Shown: positions 41,953-50,323 of the stretch, piece after piece
How the letters are laid out: each line of letters begins with the position of its first letter
Numbering within the stretch: the first letter of the stretch is position 1
From: Anaerolineaceae bacterium
GTDB taxonomy: Bacteria; Chloroflexota; Anaerolineae; Anaerolineales; Anaerolineaceae
NCBI GenBank assembly: GCA_018056725.1
Contig: JAGPFF010000013.1
Span: forward strand, 1 to 50,323
Reading direction: 5' to 3'
Length of the DNA stretch: 50,323 nucleotides
Made by a program: the position numbers and the translations under genes
Notes under the pieces: generated by a model
The model's input: only the letters and a program-made list of their open reading frames with translations
The model's database searches: none
What the model was told of the DNA's origin: nothing

Positions 41953-44580
41953 ATGACTAAACGATTCATATTTACCTTGCTTGTGATCGCTTTTATGGCA
42001 TGTACGGCAGCATCACCGGTTCACGCACAGGGTATTGGACCCATCGAACCATTGACTCCAGTTCCCGCACCGGATGATTCGGGCGAGATGGTGAATGAAA
42101 CTGCCCATCGCTGGTTCGTAGAGTTTTATGGGGCACCGACCATTGAAGGCGCCTCCATTGACGCAATTAAAGCCGAGCAGAGTGCTTTTCGCTCTCAGGC
42201 TGTGAAAGCAGGGATTGTATACAGCGAGAATTATGTCTATACAGACCTGTTCAACGGTCTTTCGGTAACGGTGGTGGATGTGGCTGATGCGATCAGGATC
42301 AGCCGGCTGCCCGGTGTAAAGAACATTTACCCGGTGGAGACCATCGCCATGCCGGAAACCACGGAATCCACCCTTGACCCCGAACTGTTCTCCTCCTTGA
42401 ACATGATCGGTGCAGCTGCGGTGCAGTCCGAGCTCGGTTTCACCGGTAAGGGCATCAAAGTCGCAGTGATGGATACCGGCATTGACGTCAATCATCCCGC
42501 ATTCGGTGGCGATGGTGTAGCCGAAACCGATAGCACATACTTCTATAGTAGCCCACGCGTGCTCTATGGTTGGGACTTCGTCGGAAACGATTTCAATGCG
42601 GATGATACTTCTCCAACCTATAACCCGGTTGCCGTGCCAGATGACAACCCAGATGATTGCGCCGGACATGGCTCCCATGTGGCAGGCATTATCGGCGCGA
42701 ATGATGACACCAATGGATTAAAAGGTGTGGCACCCGATGTGACCTTTGGTGCTTATCGAGTATTCGGCTGTGAAGGGTCCACCTTCAGCGACATTATGCT
42801 GTCGGCAATGGAACGCGCTCAAGAAGAAGGAATGCAAGTACTGAACATGAGCATTGGTTCCTCTTTTGAGTGGCCGCAGTATCCCACCGCTGTCGCGGCT
42901 TCCCGCCTGGTGGATCATGGCATGGTCGTGGTTGCCTCCATTGGCAACTCTGGAGATTATGGATTGTATGCAGCTGGCTCACCTGGATTGGGTAACAAGG
43001 TAATTGGTGTGGCATCGTTCGATAATACGGAGGTCTTTCTGCCTTACCTGACTGTCAATGGTCGCGAAATTGGTTATATCACCATGACCTATTCGCCCGA
43101 ACCCCCCACCAGCGGTAATTTTGAAGTGGTTAATATCGGTCAGGCTTGCGCGGCGATTGGTTCCGACCTGACTGGAAAGGTTGCCCTGGCAGCCCGCGGT
43201 ACGTGTTCTTTCGGCATTAAAGCCACCAACGCGATTGATGCTGGCGCTGAAGCGGTGTTGATTTCCAATAGCGCTTCCGGCGTGTTCAGTGGCACTCTTG
43301 GCGCGCCAATTGGAGATGGATCCGTACCCGTAGTGGGAATTTCCAAAGCCGATGGAGACTTCATCCGCACGCAAACCGCACCTGTAATGATGGATTGGAC
43401 TGATCAGATGGCGTCTTTCCCCAGCCCCACTGGCGGCTTGATTTCCTCATTCAGCTCCTACGGTCTTTCACCTGATCTGGCAGTAAAGCCTGATCTCGGC
43501 GCGCCTGGCGGCAACATCTATTCCAGCTACCCACTCGAACTGGGCGGTTACGTGACCATGAGCGGTACTTCTATGGCATCCCCTCATGTGGCTGGCGCTG
43601 CAGCCCTGTTACTGCAAGCCAAACCTTCCACGCCTGCCTCCGCGGTGAAAGGCATTCTGCAAAGCAATGCCGAACCGCAACTCTGGTGGGGTAACCCCGG
43701 CCTCGGTTTTCTGGATAATGTTCATCGCCAGGGAGCGGGTTTGATCCAGATTGACAAGACAATTCTGTCCCAGTTAATCTACAAGACTTCCGTGTCTCCA
43801 TCCGTCATCGCGATGGGGGAGAGTGGCAGCCTGGATACGCCAACCCCCAAGAAAGTTGTTCTGACCGTTAAGAACAGCTCTCCTTACCCGATTACTTACA
43901 ATATCTCCTCTGTCAATGCCCTTTCCACCGAAGGCGTTATTGGAGTCTTAGGTTTCGCCGATTCCGACGCAGTGGTAACTTTCAAGAATTCCTCCGTCAC
44001 TGTGCCTGCACGTGGTTACGCAACGGTAAAAGTCACCATCACCCCGCCGACTTACCCCGAGAATGGCTTGTATGGCGGCTATATCGTCTTTGCCCCCACT
44101 AATGGCAGTTTTGATCTTCGTGTGCCATTTGCCGGCTACGCTGGTGACTACCAGGAAATTAAAGTATTGGAACCGACCGCAAACGAATTCCCATGGTTAA
44201 CCTATATGGACGTAGATGGCTATTGGAAGGTCGAGGATCCAACTGAACATACCTTCACCATGGTGAATGGCGACTTCCCGCGCTTCCTGGTGCATCTCGA
44301 ACATCAGGCGCAGAAGATGACCATCAAGATCTATCGCTCTTCGGATGATGCTGGCATGGGCAAGGGGTACAAGGAAGTCTATCTGCCGCGTAACAGTACA
44401 GCCGGTGGTTTCTATGAATTCCCATTCGACGGTGTGGTTGTGAAGAATGGTGTTTCCATGAAACTCAAGGATGGCACCTACTACGCGGTGATGAAGATCC
44501 TCAAAGCCAATGGTGATCCTTTGAACCCTGCTCACTGGGAAACCTGGACATCGCCTGACTTTGTTGTGGATCGTCCGTAA
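41953..44580 (+). CDS. Secreted subtilisin-like serine protease (S8) with PA domain
   Basis: 875 residues. Signal peptide (1-25, ending SPVHA-Q), an I9-type inhibitory prodomain (about 48-133), then the S8 catalytic domain. The catalytic triad is Asp174 (AVMDTGIDVN), His239 (GHGSHVAGI) and Ser540 (SGTSMASPHVAG), with oxyanion Asn332 (ASIGNSGDYG). A PA (protease-associated) domain is inserted at about 390-475. The last 270 residues are beta-rich, Fn3-like modules. It should be exported, cleave its prodomain and degrade proteins outside the cell; no sorting motif is seen. GGAGG lies 4 nt before the ATG; an in-frame TTG 42 nt upstream is less likely. The scheme resembles large Chloroflexota and Gram-positive S8 peptidases. 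Confidence 0.92.
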   Translation: MTKRFIFTLLVIAFMACTAASPVHAQGIGPIEPLTPVPAPDDSGEMVNETAHRWFVEFYGAPTIEGASIDAIKAEQSAFRSQAVKAGIVYSENYVYTDLFNGLSVTVVDVADAIRISRLPGVKNIYPVETIAMPETTESTLDPELFSSLNMIGAAAVQSELGFTGKGIKVAVMDTGIDVNHPAFGGDGVAETDSTYFYSSPRVLYGWDFVGNDFNADDTSPTYNPVAVPDDNPDDCAGHGSHVAGIIGANDDTNGLKGVAPDVTFGAYRVFGCEGSTFSDIMLSAMERAQEEGMQVLNMSIGSSFEWPQYPTAVAASRLVDHGMVVVASIGNSGDYGLYAAGSPGLGNKVIGVASFDNTEVFLPYLTVNGREIGYITMTYSPEPPTSGNFEVVNIGQACAAIGSDLTGKVALAARGTCSFGIKATNAIDAGAEAVLISNSASGVFSGTLGAPIGDGSVPVVGISKADGDFIRTQTAPVMMDWTDQMASFPSPTGGLISSFSSYGLSPDLAVKPDLGAPGGNIYSSYPLELGGYVTMSGTSMASPHVAGAAALLLQAKPSTPASAVKGILQSNAEPQLWWGNPGLGFLDNVHRQGAGLIQIDKTILSQLIYKTSVSPSVIAMGESGSLDTPTPKKVVLTVKNSSPYPITYNISSVNALSTEGVIGVLGFADSDAVVTFKNSSVTVPARGYATVKVTITPPTYPENGLYGGYIVFAPTNGSFDLRVPFAGYAGDYQEIKVLEPTANEFPWLTYMDVDGYWKVEDPTEHTFTMVNGDFPRFLVHLEHQAQKMTIKIYRSSDDAGMGKGYKEVYLPRNSTAGGFYEFPFDGVVVKNGVSMKLKDGTYYAVMKILKANGDPLNPAHWETWTSPDFVVDRP

Positions 44581-44640
44581 ATTTCCTATCAATTAGACGG
44601 CTGTAATCTGTCAGTAAGCCAGTCTATTCATAATGAGAAA

Positions 44641-44682
44641 CAGCCCGAAGGGAGAGCAATCCTGCCCTTCGGGCTGGTTTTT
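44641..44682 (+). terminator. Rho-independent terminator of the protease gene
   Basis: A 12-bp perfect stem CAGCCCGAAGGG (44641-44652) with CCCTTCGGGCTG (44665-44676), then GTTTTT. The protease stop lies 60 nt upstream. Confidence 0.9.
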
Positions 44683-44747
44683 ATGAATGGAATGACAAAT
44701 TGAGAATGAACCGGAAAGAAGGTGTGAAGAGAATTTTTCCCGAGAGG

Positions 44748-46271
44748 CTAAAGATCGCTCACGCGCGGACGATACTGCAAGGCTTCTGCGAGGTGAACGG
44801 GGGAAATTGCCGCACTTTCCGCCAGATCGGCAATGGTGCGTGCCAGTTTGAGGATGCGATGGTATGCCCGGGCTGAGAGCTGCAACTGATTCATCGCGGC
44901 ACGCATCAGGTTTCGGCAGGGATCGTCCAGCACACAGTACTGGCGTACCTGGGCGGGGTGCATGTCCGCGTTGGCGGTGAGTGCGGTGCCTGAAAACCGC
45001 TCCCGTTGCGTCTGGCGGGCATGCTCCACACGGGTACGAATGGCAGCGGAGGATTCTCCCAACCGGGCATCGCTCAGTTTCTCATAATCCACTCTTGGAA
45101 CCTCGACGTGTATGTCAATGCGGTCGAGCAGCGGTCCGGAAATACGGCGTTGATATTTGGTCACGGCTGCCGGAGAGCAGGTACAGGCATGGGTGGGGTC
45201 GCCAAAATAGCCACACGGGCAGGGATTCATGGCGGCGACCAGTTGAAAGTTGGCGGGAAAAGTGAGCGTGCCCTGGGCACGGCTGATTGTCACTACCTTG
45301 TCTTCCAGTGGCTGGCGCAATACTTCAAGCGTGCGGGTACCAAACTCGGGGAACTCATCCAGGAAAAGCACGCCGCGGTGGGCGAGGGAAATCTCGCCGG
45401 GATGCGGCCAGTTTCCTCCGCCAACCAGCCCGGCATGACTGACGGTGTGATGAGGGGAGCGAAAAGGACGGGTGCGGATTAAAGGGGTACCGGCGGGGAG
45501 GGCATCGGCGACGGAGTAAATGCGCGTGATATCGAGGGATTCCTCGATCGTCAGGGAGGGGAGAATAGAGGGCAGGGCTCGTGCCATCAGCGTTTTCCCG
45601 GCTCCTGGCGGACCGATCATCAGCAGGTTATGGGAACCCGCAGCCGAGACTTCCAGGGCACGTTTAACATGTTCCTGACCTTTAATCTCGCGAAAATCCG
45701 TTTGCACCAGTGCGTCCACCTGATCGAGCGTCAGTGCAGGCTGAGCAGCAAGGGTCGCCTGACCAGTCAAGTGCTGGTAGAGATCGAGCAGCGAGCCAAC
45801 GGGGATGACCTCAAGGTCAGGGAAGATGGCGGCTTCAGGGGCATCTTCAGCAGGAACATACACGCGTTTGAACCCCTCCGCGCGGGCAACCGCCGCCATG
45901 GGCAACACGCCGCGGACGTGGCGTACGCTGCCATCAAGTGAAAGCTCGCCCATCACCAGCCCATCCTTGAGGCAATCCGCGGGAAGCTGCCGGTTGGCGA
46001 TGAGGATACCCAGAGCGATCGGAAGATCGTACGCCGATCCTTCTTTTCGCACAGTAGCGGGGGCAAGATTGACGCGCACCCGTTTGCGGGGATAATCTAG
46101 ACCGGTATTGCGGATGGCAGACTGTACCCGTTCGCGGCTTTCCTGAACCGAAACATCCGGCAAACCTACGATGATAATCGGTGGCTTAATCCCAGGCGTG
46201 AGATCGACTTCCACATCCACGATGACCCCTTCGAGACCGATCACTGCACAGGCATTGACTTTAGCGAGCAT
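44748..46271 (-). CDS. YifB/ComM-family Mg-chelatase-like AAA+ ATPase
   Basis: 507 residues. An N-terminal S5-fold, Lon-like domain (about 1-170, MLAKVNACAVIGLEGVIVDVEVD) leads to an AAA+ ATPase with GPPGAGKTLMARALPSILP (Walker A) and LFLDEFPEF (Walker B). A Cys-rich insert (NPCPCGYFGDPTHACTCSP) precedes the C-terminal Mg-chelatase-type domain. ComM of Vibrio and relatives is a branch-migration helicase in natural transformation; other members have no proven role. The start at 46271 gives the conserved N-terminus. A longer reading frame to 46550 exists but its 93-residue extension is not family-like. The ATG has no ribosome-binding site. Confidence 0.92.
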   Translation of the reverse strand: MLAKVNACAVIGLEGVIVDVEVDLTPGIKPPIIIVGLPDVSVQESRERVQSAIRNTGLDYPRKRVRVNLAPATVRKEGSAYDLPIALGILIANRQLPADCLKDGLVMGELSLDGSVRHVRGVLPMAAVARAEGFKRVYVPAEDAPEAAIFPDLEVIPVGSLLDLYQHLTGQATLAAQPALTLDQVDALVQTDFREIKGQEHVKRALEVSAAGSHNLLMIGPPGAGKTLMARALPSILPSLTIEESLDITRIYSVADALPAGTPLIRTRPFRSPHHTVSHAGLVGGGNWPHPGEISLAHRGVLFLDEFPEFGTRTLEVLRQPLEDKVVTISRAQGTLTFPANFQLVAAMNPCPCGYFGDPTHACTCSPAAVTKYQRRISGPLLDRIDIHVEVPRVDYEKLSDARLGESSAAIRTRVEHARQTQRERFSGTALTANADMHPAQVRQYCVLDDPCRNLMRAAMNQLQLSARAYHRILKLARTIADLAESAAISPVHLAEALQYRPRVSDL

Positions 46272-46277
46272 GGAATT

Positions 46278-46306
46278 AGTGTAGGGGAAGAAGGAAAAAA
46301 TGTCAA
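46278..46306 (-). promoter_or_regulatory. Leaderless promoter of the YifB/ComM gene
   Basis: On the minus strand a perfect TTGACA (46301-46306), a 17-bp spacer and TACACT (46278-46283), ending 6 nt before the ATG at 46271. Confidence 0.6.
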
Positions 46307-46477
46307 TCGGGGAAGGGTTTTGGGATGTGCAAGGAAGACCCTCAGGCATCAACTGAATTGGGTCAGGAATTTTAGGGTTGAATGGTAAAAACAGGCAGGA
46401 AATTTGTATAATCAAAGTAGCGACCCAATCCATTGCAGCTCGCACCGCCATATTGAATTGAGAAAAGGAGGTGTTGA

Positions 46478-46804
46478 ATGCAAAAGTATCTGTTGTATGG
46501 CGCCTATTCTCCAGAAGGATATAAAGGCTTACTCGCAGAAGGTGGCACAAAACGGGCGGAATCTGTTCGTTTTGCGGCTGAAAGCATGGGCGGCAACCTG
46601 GAAGCGTTTTACTTTTCCTTTGGCGAAAATGATTTTTACGTCATTATCAATTTACCGGATAATGTCAATGCCACCGCATTTTCGCTGGCAGGGAATGTTA
46701 ACGCCTCATTTACTATGAAGACCGTAACCCTGCTGACCCCCGAGGAATTGGATGCGGCGATGAAAATAAAGGTTAATTACCGCATGCCCGGTCGGGAAGA
46801 GTAA
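46478..46804 (+). CDS. GYD-domain protein
   Basis: 108 residues. A GYD-family ferredoxin-like alpha-beta fold; the N-terminus YLLYGAYSPEGYKGLL and the middle GGNLEAFYFSFGENDFYVII are typical. No catalytic residues are known for this family and its function is unclear. It should be cytosolic. AAAAGGAGGTG lies 6 nt before the ATG, a strong ribosome-binding site. A perfect TATAAT (46407-46412) about 65 nt upstream may be its -10 box, but no -35 box is obvious. Confidence 0.75.
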   Translation: MQKYLLYGAYSPEGYKGLLAEGGTKRAESVRFAAESMGGNLEAFYFSFGENDFYVIINLPDNVNATAFSLAGNVNASFTMKTVTLLTPEELDAAMKIKVNYRMPGREE

Positions 46805-47063
46805 AAAGGGTACAGGAAACTTACCCTGACCGCATTTCCGGGCTTGGATACGCCAGATGCTGAACAGTAGAGAAGCCAGGAAATGCAAGGTTGAATGGAT
46901 TAGAAAGATCGGATCCTGCCCCTGATGCGTATAATGCGCATAGACAATTGTTGGCACAAATAAAGCCTCTCATGCACTAGAGTCATCACAAGCGGGGAAA
47001 CATCCCTTGGGGAGGATCGTTTTACAGACTGGGAGGCTGACTATTCGCCAGGGGGCAGGCGCA
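46805..47063. other. 259-bp gap between convergent genes
   Basis: Between the GYD gene and the DUF1028 gene. A TATAAT on the plus strand (46934-46939) lies in the inverted repeat ATGCG-TATAAT-GCGCAT, but no gene follows it on that strand for 2 kb. No clear terminator or RNA gene is seen. Confidence 0.4.
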
Positions 47064-47987
47064 TTATCCTGCCAGCTTCTGGATTCGTTCCATAAGCTCC
47101 GTATCCTGGCGCAGCAGTCCGGCTGACGGAAGTCGTTCGATCAACAGCTTCCAGTTGGGTTCCTGACGGAATACTTGTTGAAGAATGGGCAGCGCTTGAT
47201 CTTCACGCCCGGTTTCAATCAATGTTACCGCCTGCCAGAATGGAAGCTCAATCAAGCCAGGCGCCAGGCGGACAGCTTGATCGTATGCCTGAAACGCCTC
47301 TTCAGTGCGCCCCTGGCTGAGCAGGTCATCGCCACGATTCATATTTTTATATGCCCTTTGGATGTGGTATAGCCGGCGCAATTCGGTCAAAGGCTCCGGG
47401 TGATCTTCAACGCGAAGATCAACGAGAATCCCTTTCCAGGGCTGCGGCGTGCGTTCGCCGGAGACAACTAAAAGGGCAGCGGATTGCTTCCCGCGAATGT
47501 CTCCCCCTTCATTCTGGGCGGCATCCAGTGCGGCGAGCATCCGTTCCGCCAGGCAGCCCGTCGCTGACTGGTAGGCGGCAGCCATTGCCCCCCAGACGGT
47601 GGGTTTGAGCATCATATTTGCCTGGACGGAAAATTGTTCTCCAGTCTCATGCCCGGCTTCTGCGATGCAGCGGGAACCGGTATGAACCGCCACATTTCCT
47701 TTTACATCCAGCATGGCAACCTGACGTACTTCAGGGTTTTCATCTTTTTGCAGCAGTGAATCCAGCACCAGCTTTGGGGGTTTGGATTGACCCATGTGGT
47801 AGAGACCAAGCGGTCCGTAACTGATTTCCGCCATTGACTGGGTGGCAACCGCGCCAACACCGGGTTCCGCCCAGGTGACCACGGAACCGGTGGAAAACCA
47901 ATGCGACTGAACGGCTGCGCCCATCTCACCCGTAGAAGGGTCCCGGGCGACGATGGAGAAGGTATGAGCGAAAGGAAATCGTTTCAT
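47064..47987 (-). CDS. DUF1028 protein with C-terminal TPR-like repeats
   Basis: 307 residues. The N-terminal 220 residues are the DUF1028 domain, predicted to have an Ntn-hydrolase-like fold: HTFSIVARDPSTGEMGAAVQSHW at the start, then VGAVATQSMAEISYGPLGL and VDLRVEDHPEPL. A TPR-like segment follows (about 225-290, GDDLLSQGRTEEAFQAYDQA). Members are uncharacterised enzymes. It should be cytosolic. The start at 47987 is preferred because GGAG lies 8 nt upstream; an ATG at 48008 would add seven residues. The methyltransferase gene ends 24 nt upstream, so the two may be cotranscribed. Confidence 0.75.
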   Translation of the reverse strand: MKRFPFAHTFSIVARDPSTGEMGAAVQSHWFSTGSVVTWAEPGVGAVATQSMAEISYGPLGLYHMGQSKPPKLVLDSLLQKDENPEVRQVAMLDVKGNVAVHTGSRCIAEAGHETGEQFSVQANMMLKPTVWGAMAAAYQSATGCLAERMLAALDAAQNEGGDIRGKQSAALLVVSGERTPQPWKGILVDLRVEDHPEPLTELRRLYHIQRAYKNMNRGDDLLSQGRTEEAFQAYDQAVRLAPGLIELPFWQAVTLIETGREDQALPILQQVFRQEPNWKLLIERLPSAGLLRQDTELMERIQKLAG

Positions 47988-48011
47988 TCTCTCTACTCCA
48001 AATTCCATTCC

Positions 48012-48926
48012 TTAATTTAAAGAAACTTTTTTTGAACACCAGCGGGCAAAAATTGCCATAGAGAGGTATCGCCCACCCGAAGATTCGCTGAGACCCAGTT
48101 CTCCGGCTGAAGCAGCACCCTCGAAACCGTCCATCATTTCTGAAATTGCGTAATACAACGTCGCGGCAGAGGCTTTGACGGCATAAGCGGTCAATTGAAC
48201 AAATAAAGGCGTTGGGGAAAGGATATTGCGGCAGGCAGCAAGCAGATCCGGTAAAAATTTATAAAACTCCCAAACCTCACCCTTGGGTCCCCGCCCAAAT
48301 TTTGGCGGGTCAAGGATGATGCCATCATAATGACTTCCGCGGCGCTGCTCCCGTTGAACGAACTTTATGGCATCATCGAGAATCCAGCGGATGGGAGCCT
48401 GCTGAAGTCCGCTGAGCTGCTGATTCTCGCGTGCCCAGGTGATCACCTTGCGGGAGGCGTCAATATGGGTCACCTGCGCCCCGGCAGCTGCCGCAGAGAG
48501 CGAAGCAAGACCGGTATAGCCAAACAGATTGAGAATTCTGGGATGCGTATCCGATTTGTGAATAACGTTTTCTGCCCAATCCCACTGGCTGGATTGTTCC
48601 GGGAAAACTCCGACATGACGTGAAGCACTGGTCCGGATGGAAAAGGTCAGGTTGTGATACGCACTCTTCCATTGTTCTGGCAATTTTCGGCGGTATTCCC
48701 AGTGACCGCCATTTTCCTCGGCGGCGGGCTGGTAAATGGCATCGGCGGACTTCCACTCGGAAGGGGCAAGGGCTGGCTGCCACACTGCTTCAGCTTCCGG
48801 GCGAATCAGCCGGTAAGGACCAAACCGTTCCAATTTTTGTCCTGCTCCACTATCCAGCAAAGCATAATCCTGCCATTCCGTGGCGGCGAGCAGTTGAAGT
48901 GTGGGAAGACCTGGATTGTGAACCAT
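48012..48926 (-). CDS. Class I AdoMet-dependent methyltransferase (RlmI-like)
   Basis: 304 residues, Rossmann-fold methyltransferase. NLFGYTG (133-139) is AdoMet motif I, THIDAS the motif II acidic loop, and LDPPKFGRG (205-213) motif IV. It resembles COG1092-type RNA methyltransferases (RlmI/RlmK), which act on 23S rRNA, but the N-terminal PUA domain of RlmI is not obvious here, so the exact RNA target is unknown. It diverges from the PatB-like gene and precedes the DUF1028 gene by 24 nt. Confidence 0.8.
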   Translation of the reverse strand: MVHNPGLPTLQLLAATEWQDYALLDSGAGQKLERFGPYRLIRPEAEAVWQPALAPSEWKSADAIYQPAAEENGGHWEYRRKLPEQWKSAYHNLTFSIRTSASRHVGVFPEQSSQWDWAENVIHKSDTHPRILNLFGYTGLASLSAAAAGAQVTHIDASRKVITWARENQQLSGLQQAPIRWILDDAIKFVQREQRRGSHYDGIILDPPKFGRGPKGEVWEFYKFLPDLLAACRNILSPTPLFVQLTAYAVKASAATLYYAISEMMDGFEGAASAGELGLSESSGGRYLSMAIFARWCSKKVSLN

Positions 48927-48980
48927 CAGTCATGAGTATATCAGAAACAAAACGGGCGGGCGATCCCTGACCGATTGGAA

Positions 48981-48986
48981 TATAAT
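48981..48986 (+). promoter_or_regulatory. Possible -10 box of the PatB-like gene
   Basis: A perfect TATAAT, 25 nt upstream of the ATG at 49012. No convincing -35 sequence or extended -10 is seen at the right distance. Confidence 0.35.
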
Positions 48987-49011
48987 TTTGTACATAAACC
49001 AAGAGGTGAGC

Positions 49012-50145
49012 ATGATTGAATCTCCGGAACGGCGTGGAACAGATAGTGTCAAGTGGGGGCTTTATGAAAAAGATGTTTTGCCATTATGGGTGGCGGATAT
49101 GGATTTTGTTTCGCCCCCTGCGGTGATCGCAGCGTTGCAACAACGGGTGGACCATGGAGTGTTCGGATATGCCATGGAATCCAAAGAGTTGAAGGAATTG
49201 ATACTTGCCCGTATGGAAAAGCTTTACCAGTGGAAAATTAAACTGGAAGATATTGTGTTGCTGCCTGGAGTTGTTGCCGCATTCAACCTGGTTTGCCAGG
49301 CAGTTACTTCTCCCGGCGAATCCATTCTCATCCAACCACCGGTCTACCCGCCTTTTTTTCAGGCACCCCGGTATGCCGGAGCGAGGACAGTCGTTAACGA
49401 AGTGCGGGTGAAGGACGACGGTAAGTACGGGATCGATTTCGAAGATTTTGAGTCTGCGCTGGAAAAGGATACGCGTTGTTTCCTGCTTTGTAATCCTCAT
49501 AATCCAATCGGGCGCGTATATACCCGGCAGGAACTCCATGCGATGGCGGAGATTTGCCTGCGCCACAACATGGTGATCTGTTCAGATGAGATCCACAGCG
49601 ATCTGGTCTATCCAGGTGCCAGCCACGTTCCGATAGCTTCAATCGATGCCGAGATTGCCAATCAAACGGTCACTCTCATTGCTCCCAGTAAGACCTACAA
49701 CATTGCCGGGCTGGAATGCTCAGCGTTGATCTGCACCAATGCTGAATTGCGTGAAAAAATCCAACACGCACGGCGGGGATTGCTGGGCGGCGTAAACGCG
49801 CTGGGGATGATCGCGGGGGCAGCGGCTTACCGGGAAGGGGATGACTGGCTCAGAGAAGTGATGGCAGTTTTAGAGAGTAATCGCGACTTTCTTATGGGTT
49901 ATTTAGCGGAGAAATTACCCGCGATCAAGATGATCCAACCCGAAGCGACCTATCTAGCCTGGTTGGATTGCCGGGAATTGAACCTGCCTGTTTCACCGGC
50001 AAAATACTTTTTGGAACACGCCAGAGTGGCAGTGAATGCCGGCGAAGATTTTGGCAAACCCGGTGAAGGATTTGTGCGTCTGAATTTTGGTTGCACACGC
50101 AGTACGTTGCTGGAAGCCCTGGAGCGAATGCGTCGTGTAATCTGA
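49012..50145 (+). CDS. PatB/MalY-type PLP-dependent C-S lyase/aminotransferase
   Basis: 377 residues, fold-type I. PLP motifs: DVLPLWVADMDF at the N-terminus (with the Trp-Val-Ala-Asp of this group), CNPHNPIGRVY (160-170, Asn before Pro), SDEIHSDLVY (191-200) and APSKTYNIAGL with PLP-binding Lys227. The late arginine in NFGCTRSTLLEAL binds the substrate carboxylate. The MalY/PatB group cleaves cystathionine or other cysteine S-conjugates. Substrate is inferred, not shown. AGAGG lies 5 nt before the ATG; a TTG at 48988 would add an unlikely extension. It ends at a strong terminator. Confidence 0.88.
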   Translation: MIESPERRGTDSVKWGLYEKDVLPLWVADMDFVSPPAVIAALQQRVDHGVFGYAMESKELKELILARMEKLYQWKIKLEDIVLLPGVVAAFNLVCQAVTSPGESILIQPPVYPPFFQAPRYAGARTVVNEVRVKDDGKYGIDFEDFESALEKDTRCFLLCNPHNPIGRVYTRQELHAMAEICLRHNMVICSDEIHSDLVYPGASHVPIASIDAEIANQTVTLIAPSKTYNIAGLECSALICTNAELREKIQHARRGLLGGVNALGMIAGAAAYREGDDWLREVMAVLESNRDFLMGYLAEKLPAIKMIQPEATYLAWLDCRELNLPVSPAKYFLEHARVAVNAGEDFGKPGEGFVRLNFGCTRSTLLEALERMRRVI

Positions 50146-50163
50146 AGGAAGAGATTGGTAGAT

Positions 50164-50192
50164 AAAAAAAGCAGAGCCATTGGCTCTGCTTT
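50164..50192 (+). terminator. Terminator of the PatB-like gene
   Basis: AGCAGAGCCA (50170-50179) pairs with TGGCTCTGCT (50181-50190) almost without a loop, followed by TTT. A run of seven A on the other side gives it a matching U-tract in the reverse direction too, so it may act both ways. Confidence 0.75.
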
Positions 50193-50200
50193 CGCATTAA

Positions 50201-50261
50201 GGCTTTAGCCTGTTGACCGAGCGAAGCGAGGGAGGCAGAAAACCACCCGCTATGCGGGTGG
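50201..50261. repeat. Palindrome-rich stretch at window end
   Basis: CCACCCGC-TAT-GCGGGTGG (50243-50261) is a perfect 8-bp hairpin with a 3-nt loop, preceded by GGCTTTAGCC (50201-50210) and GACCGAGCGAAGCGAG. Clustered imperfect hairpins like this occur at IS200/IS605-type ends and REP elements. No transposase gene is visible within the 178 bp after the last gene, so this is only a resemblance. Confidence 0.35.
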
Positions 50262-50323
50262 AAGACAAAAGGTTAAACCACAAATCACCCCAATTGCTAG
50301 AATAGTGAATGTTCAAGCCACTA

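Noticed and set aside
46272..46550. 93-residue N-terminal extension of the YifB protein
   Set aside because: The family N-terminus starts at 46271, and the extension overlaps the promoter and the GYD gene on the other strand.
46934..46939. TATAAT promoter on the plus strand
   Set aside because: No -35 box and no plus-strand gene for 2 kb downstream; probably chance in an inverted repeat.

Overview
The window (about 52% G+C by eye) is a dense bacterial chromosome segment with 44 protein genes that I can support. I see no tRNA, rRNA, CRISPR array or complete mobile element. Several features point to a Chloroflexota bacterium, most likely an Anaerolineae relative. These are an adenosylcobalamin-type ribonucleotide reductase behind nrdR, a membrane-anchored YvcK, a bacterial homologue of cyclic 2,3-diphosphoglycerate synthetase, a deoxynucleoside kinase, several lipoproteins with Thr/Pro-rich linkers, and no sign of LPS or outer-membrane genes. 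This assignment is inference from gene content and protein style, not a database match.

Layout. 141-3050 (minus) holds a GAF-PAS histidine kinase and a class III aminotransferase. 3211-12501 (plus) is a housekeeping run: yvcK, gap, pgk, rpsT, argS, the cDPG-synthetase-like GTPase, obgE and nadD. 12543-18466 (minus) holds a C45-type Ntn hydrolase; a four-gene envelope module of ECF sigma factor, zinc-finger anti-sigma, a beta-repeat membrane protein and a Toastrack-like lipoprotein; a deoxynucleoside kinase; and a DegV protein. 18763-21819 (minus) is an nrdR-nrdJ operon. 22361-39769 (minus) is a 17-gene dcw (division and cell wall) cluster from mraZ to ftsZ. 39961-50145 is mixed: two lipoproteins, a secreted subtilisin-like protease, YifB/ComM, a GYD-domain protein, a DUF1028 protein with a TPR tail, an RlmI-like methyltransferase and a PatB/MalY-type C-S lyase.

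How the genes work together. The dcw cluster supplies lipid II synthesis (murB, murC, murD, murF, ddl, mraY, murG), the flippase/polymerase and transpeptidase pair (ftsW, ftsI), and the divisome (FtsL-like, FtsQ, FtsA, FtsZ). Nearly all genes overlap or abut, so they look like one transcription unit. It is read from a promoter followed by four GTGG repeats at exact 10-bp spacing, a good candidate MraZ operator. murE is missing from its usual place. MurG has lost residues that are normally invariant in its lipid I-facing half. A 63-codon reading frame of unknown function sits between murC and murB. The nrdR-nrdJ operon has a 17-bp-spaced promoter and two NrdR-box-like palindromes 31 bp apart, which fits autorepression.

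The most interesting candidates are the sigma/anti-sigma/beta-repeat/Toastrack module, which has a sigma-W-like promoter in front; the divergent MurG with the missing murE; the unknown dcw micro-gene; and several genes whose -10 box lies only 6-9 nt from the start codon with no ribosome-binding site, which suggests leaderless mRNAs.
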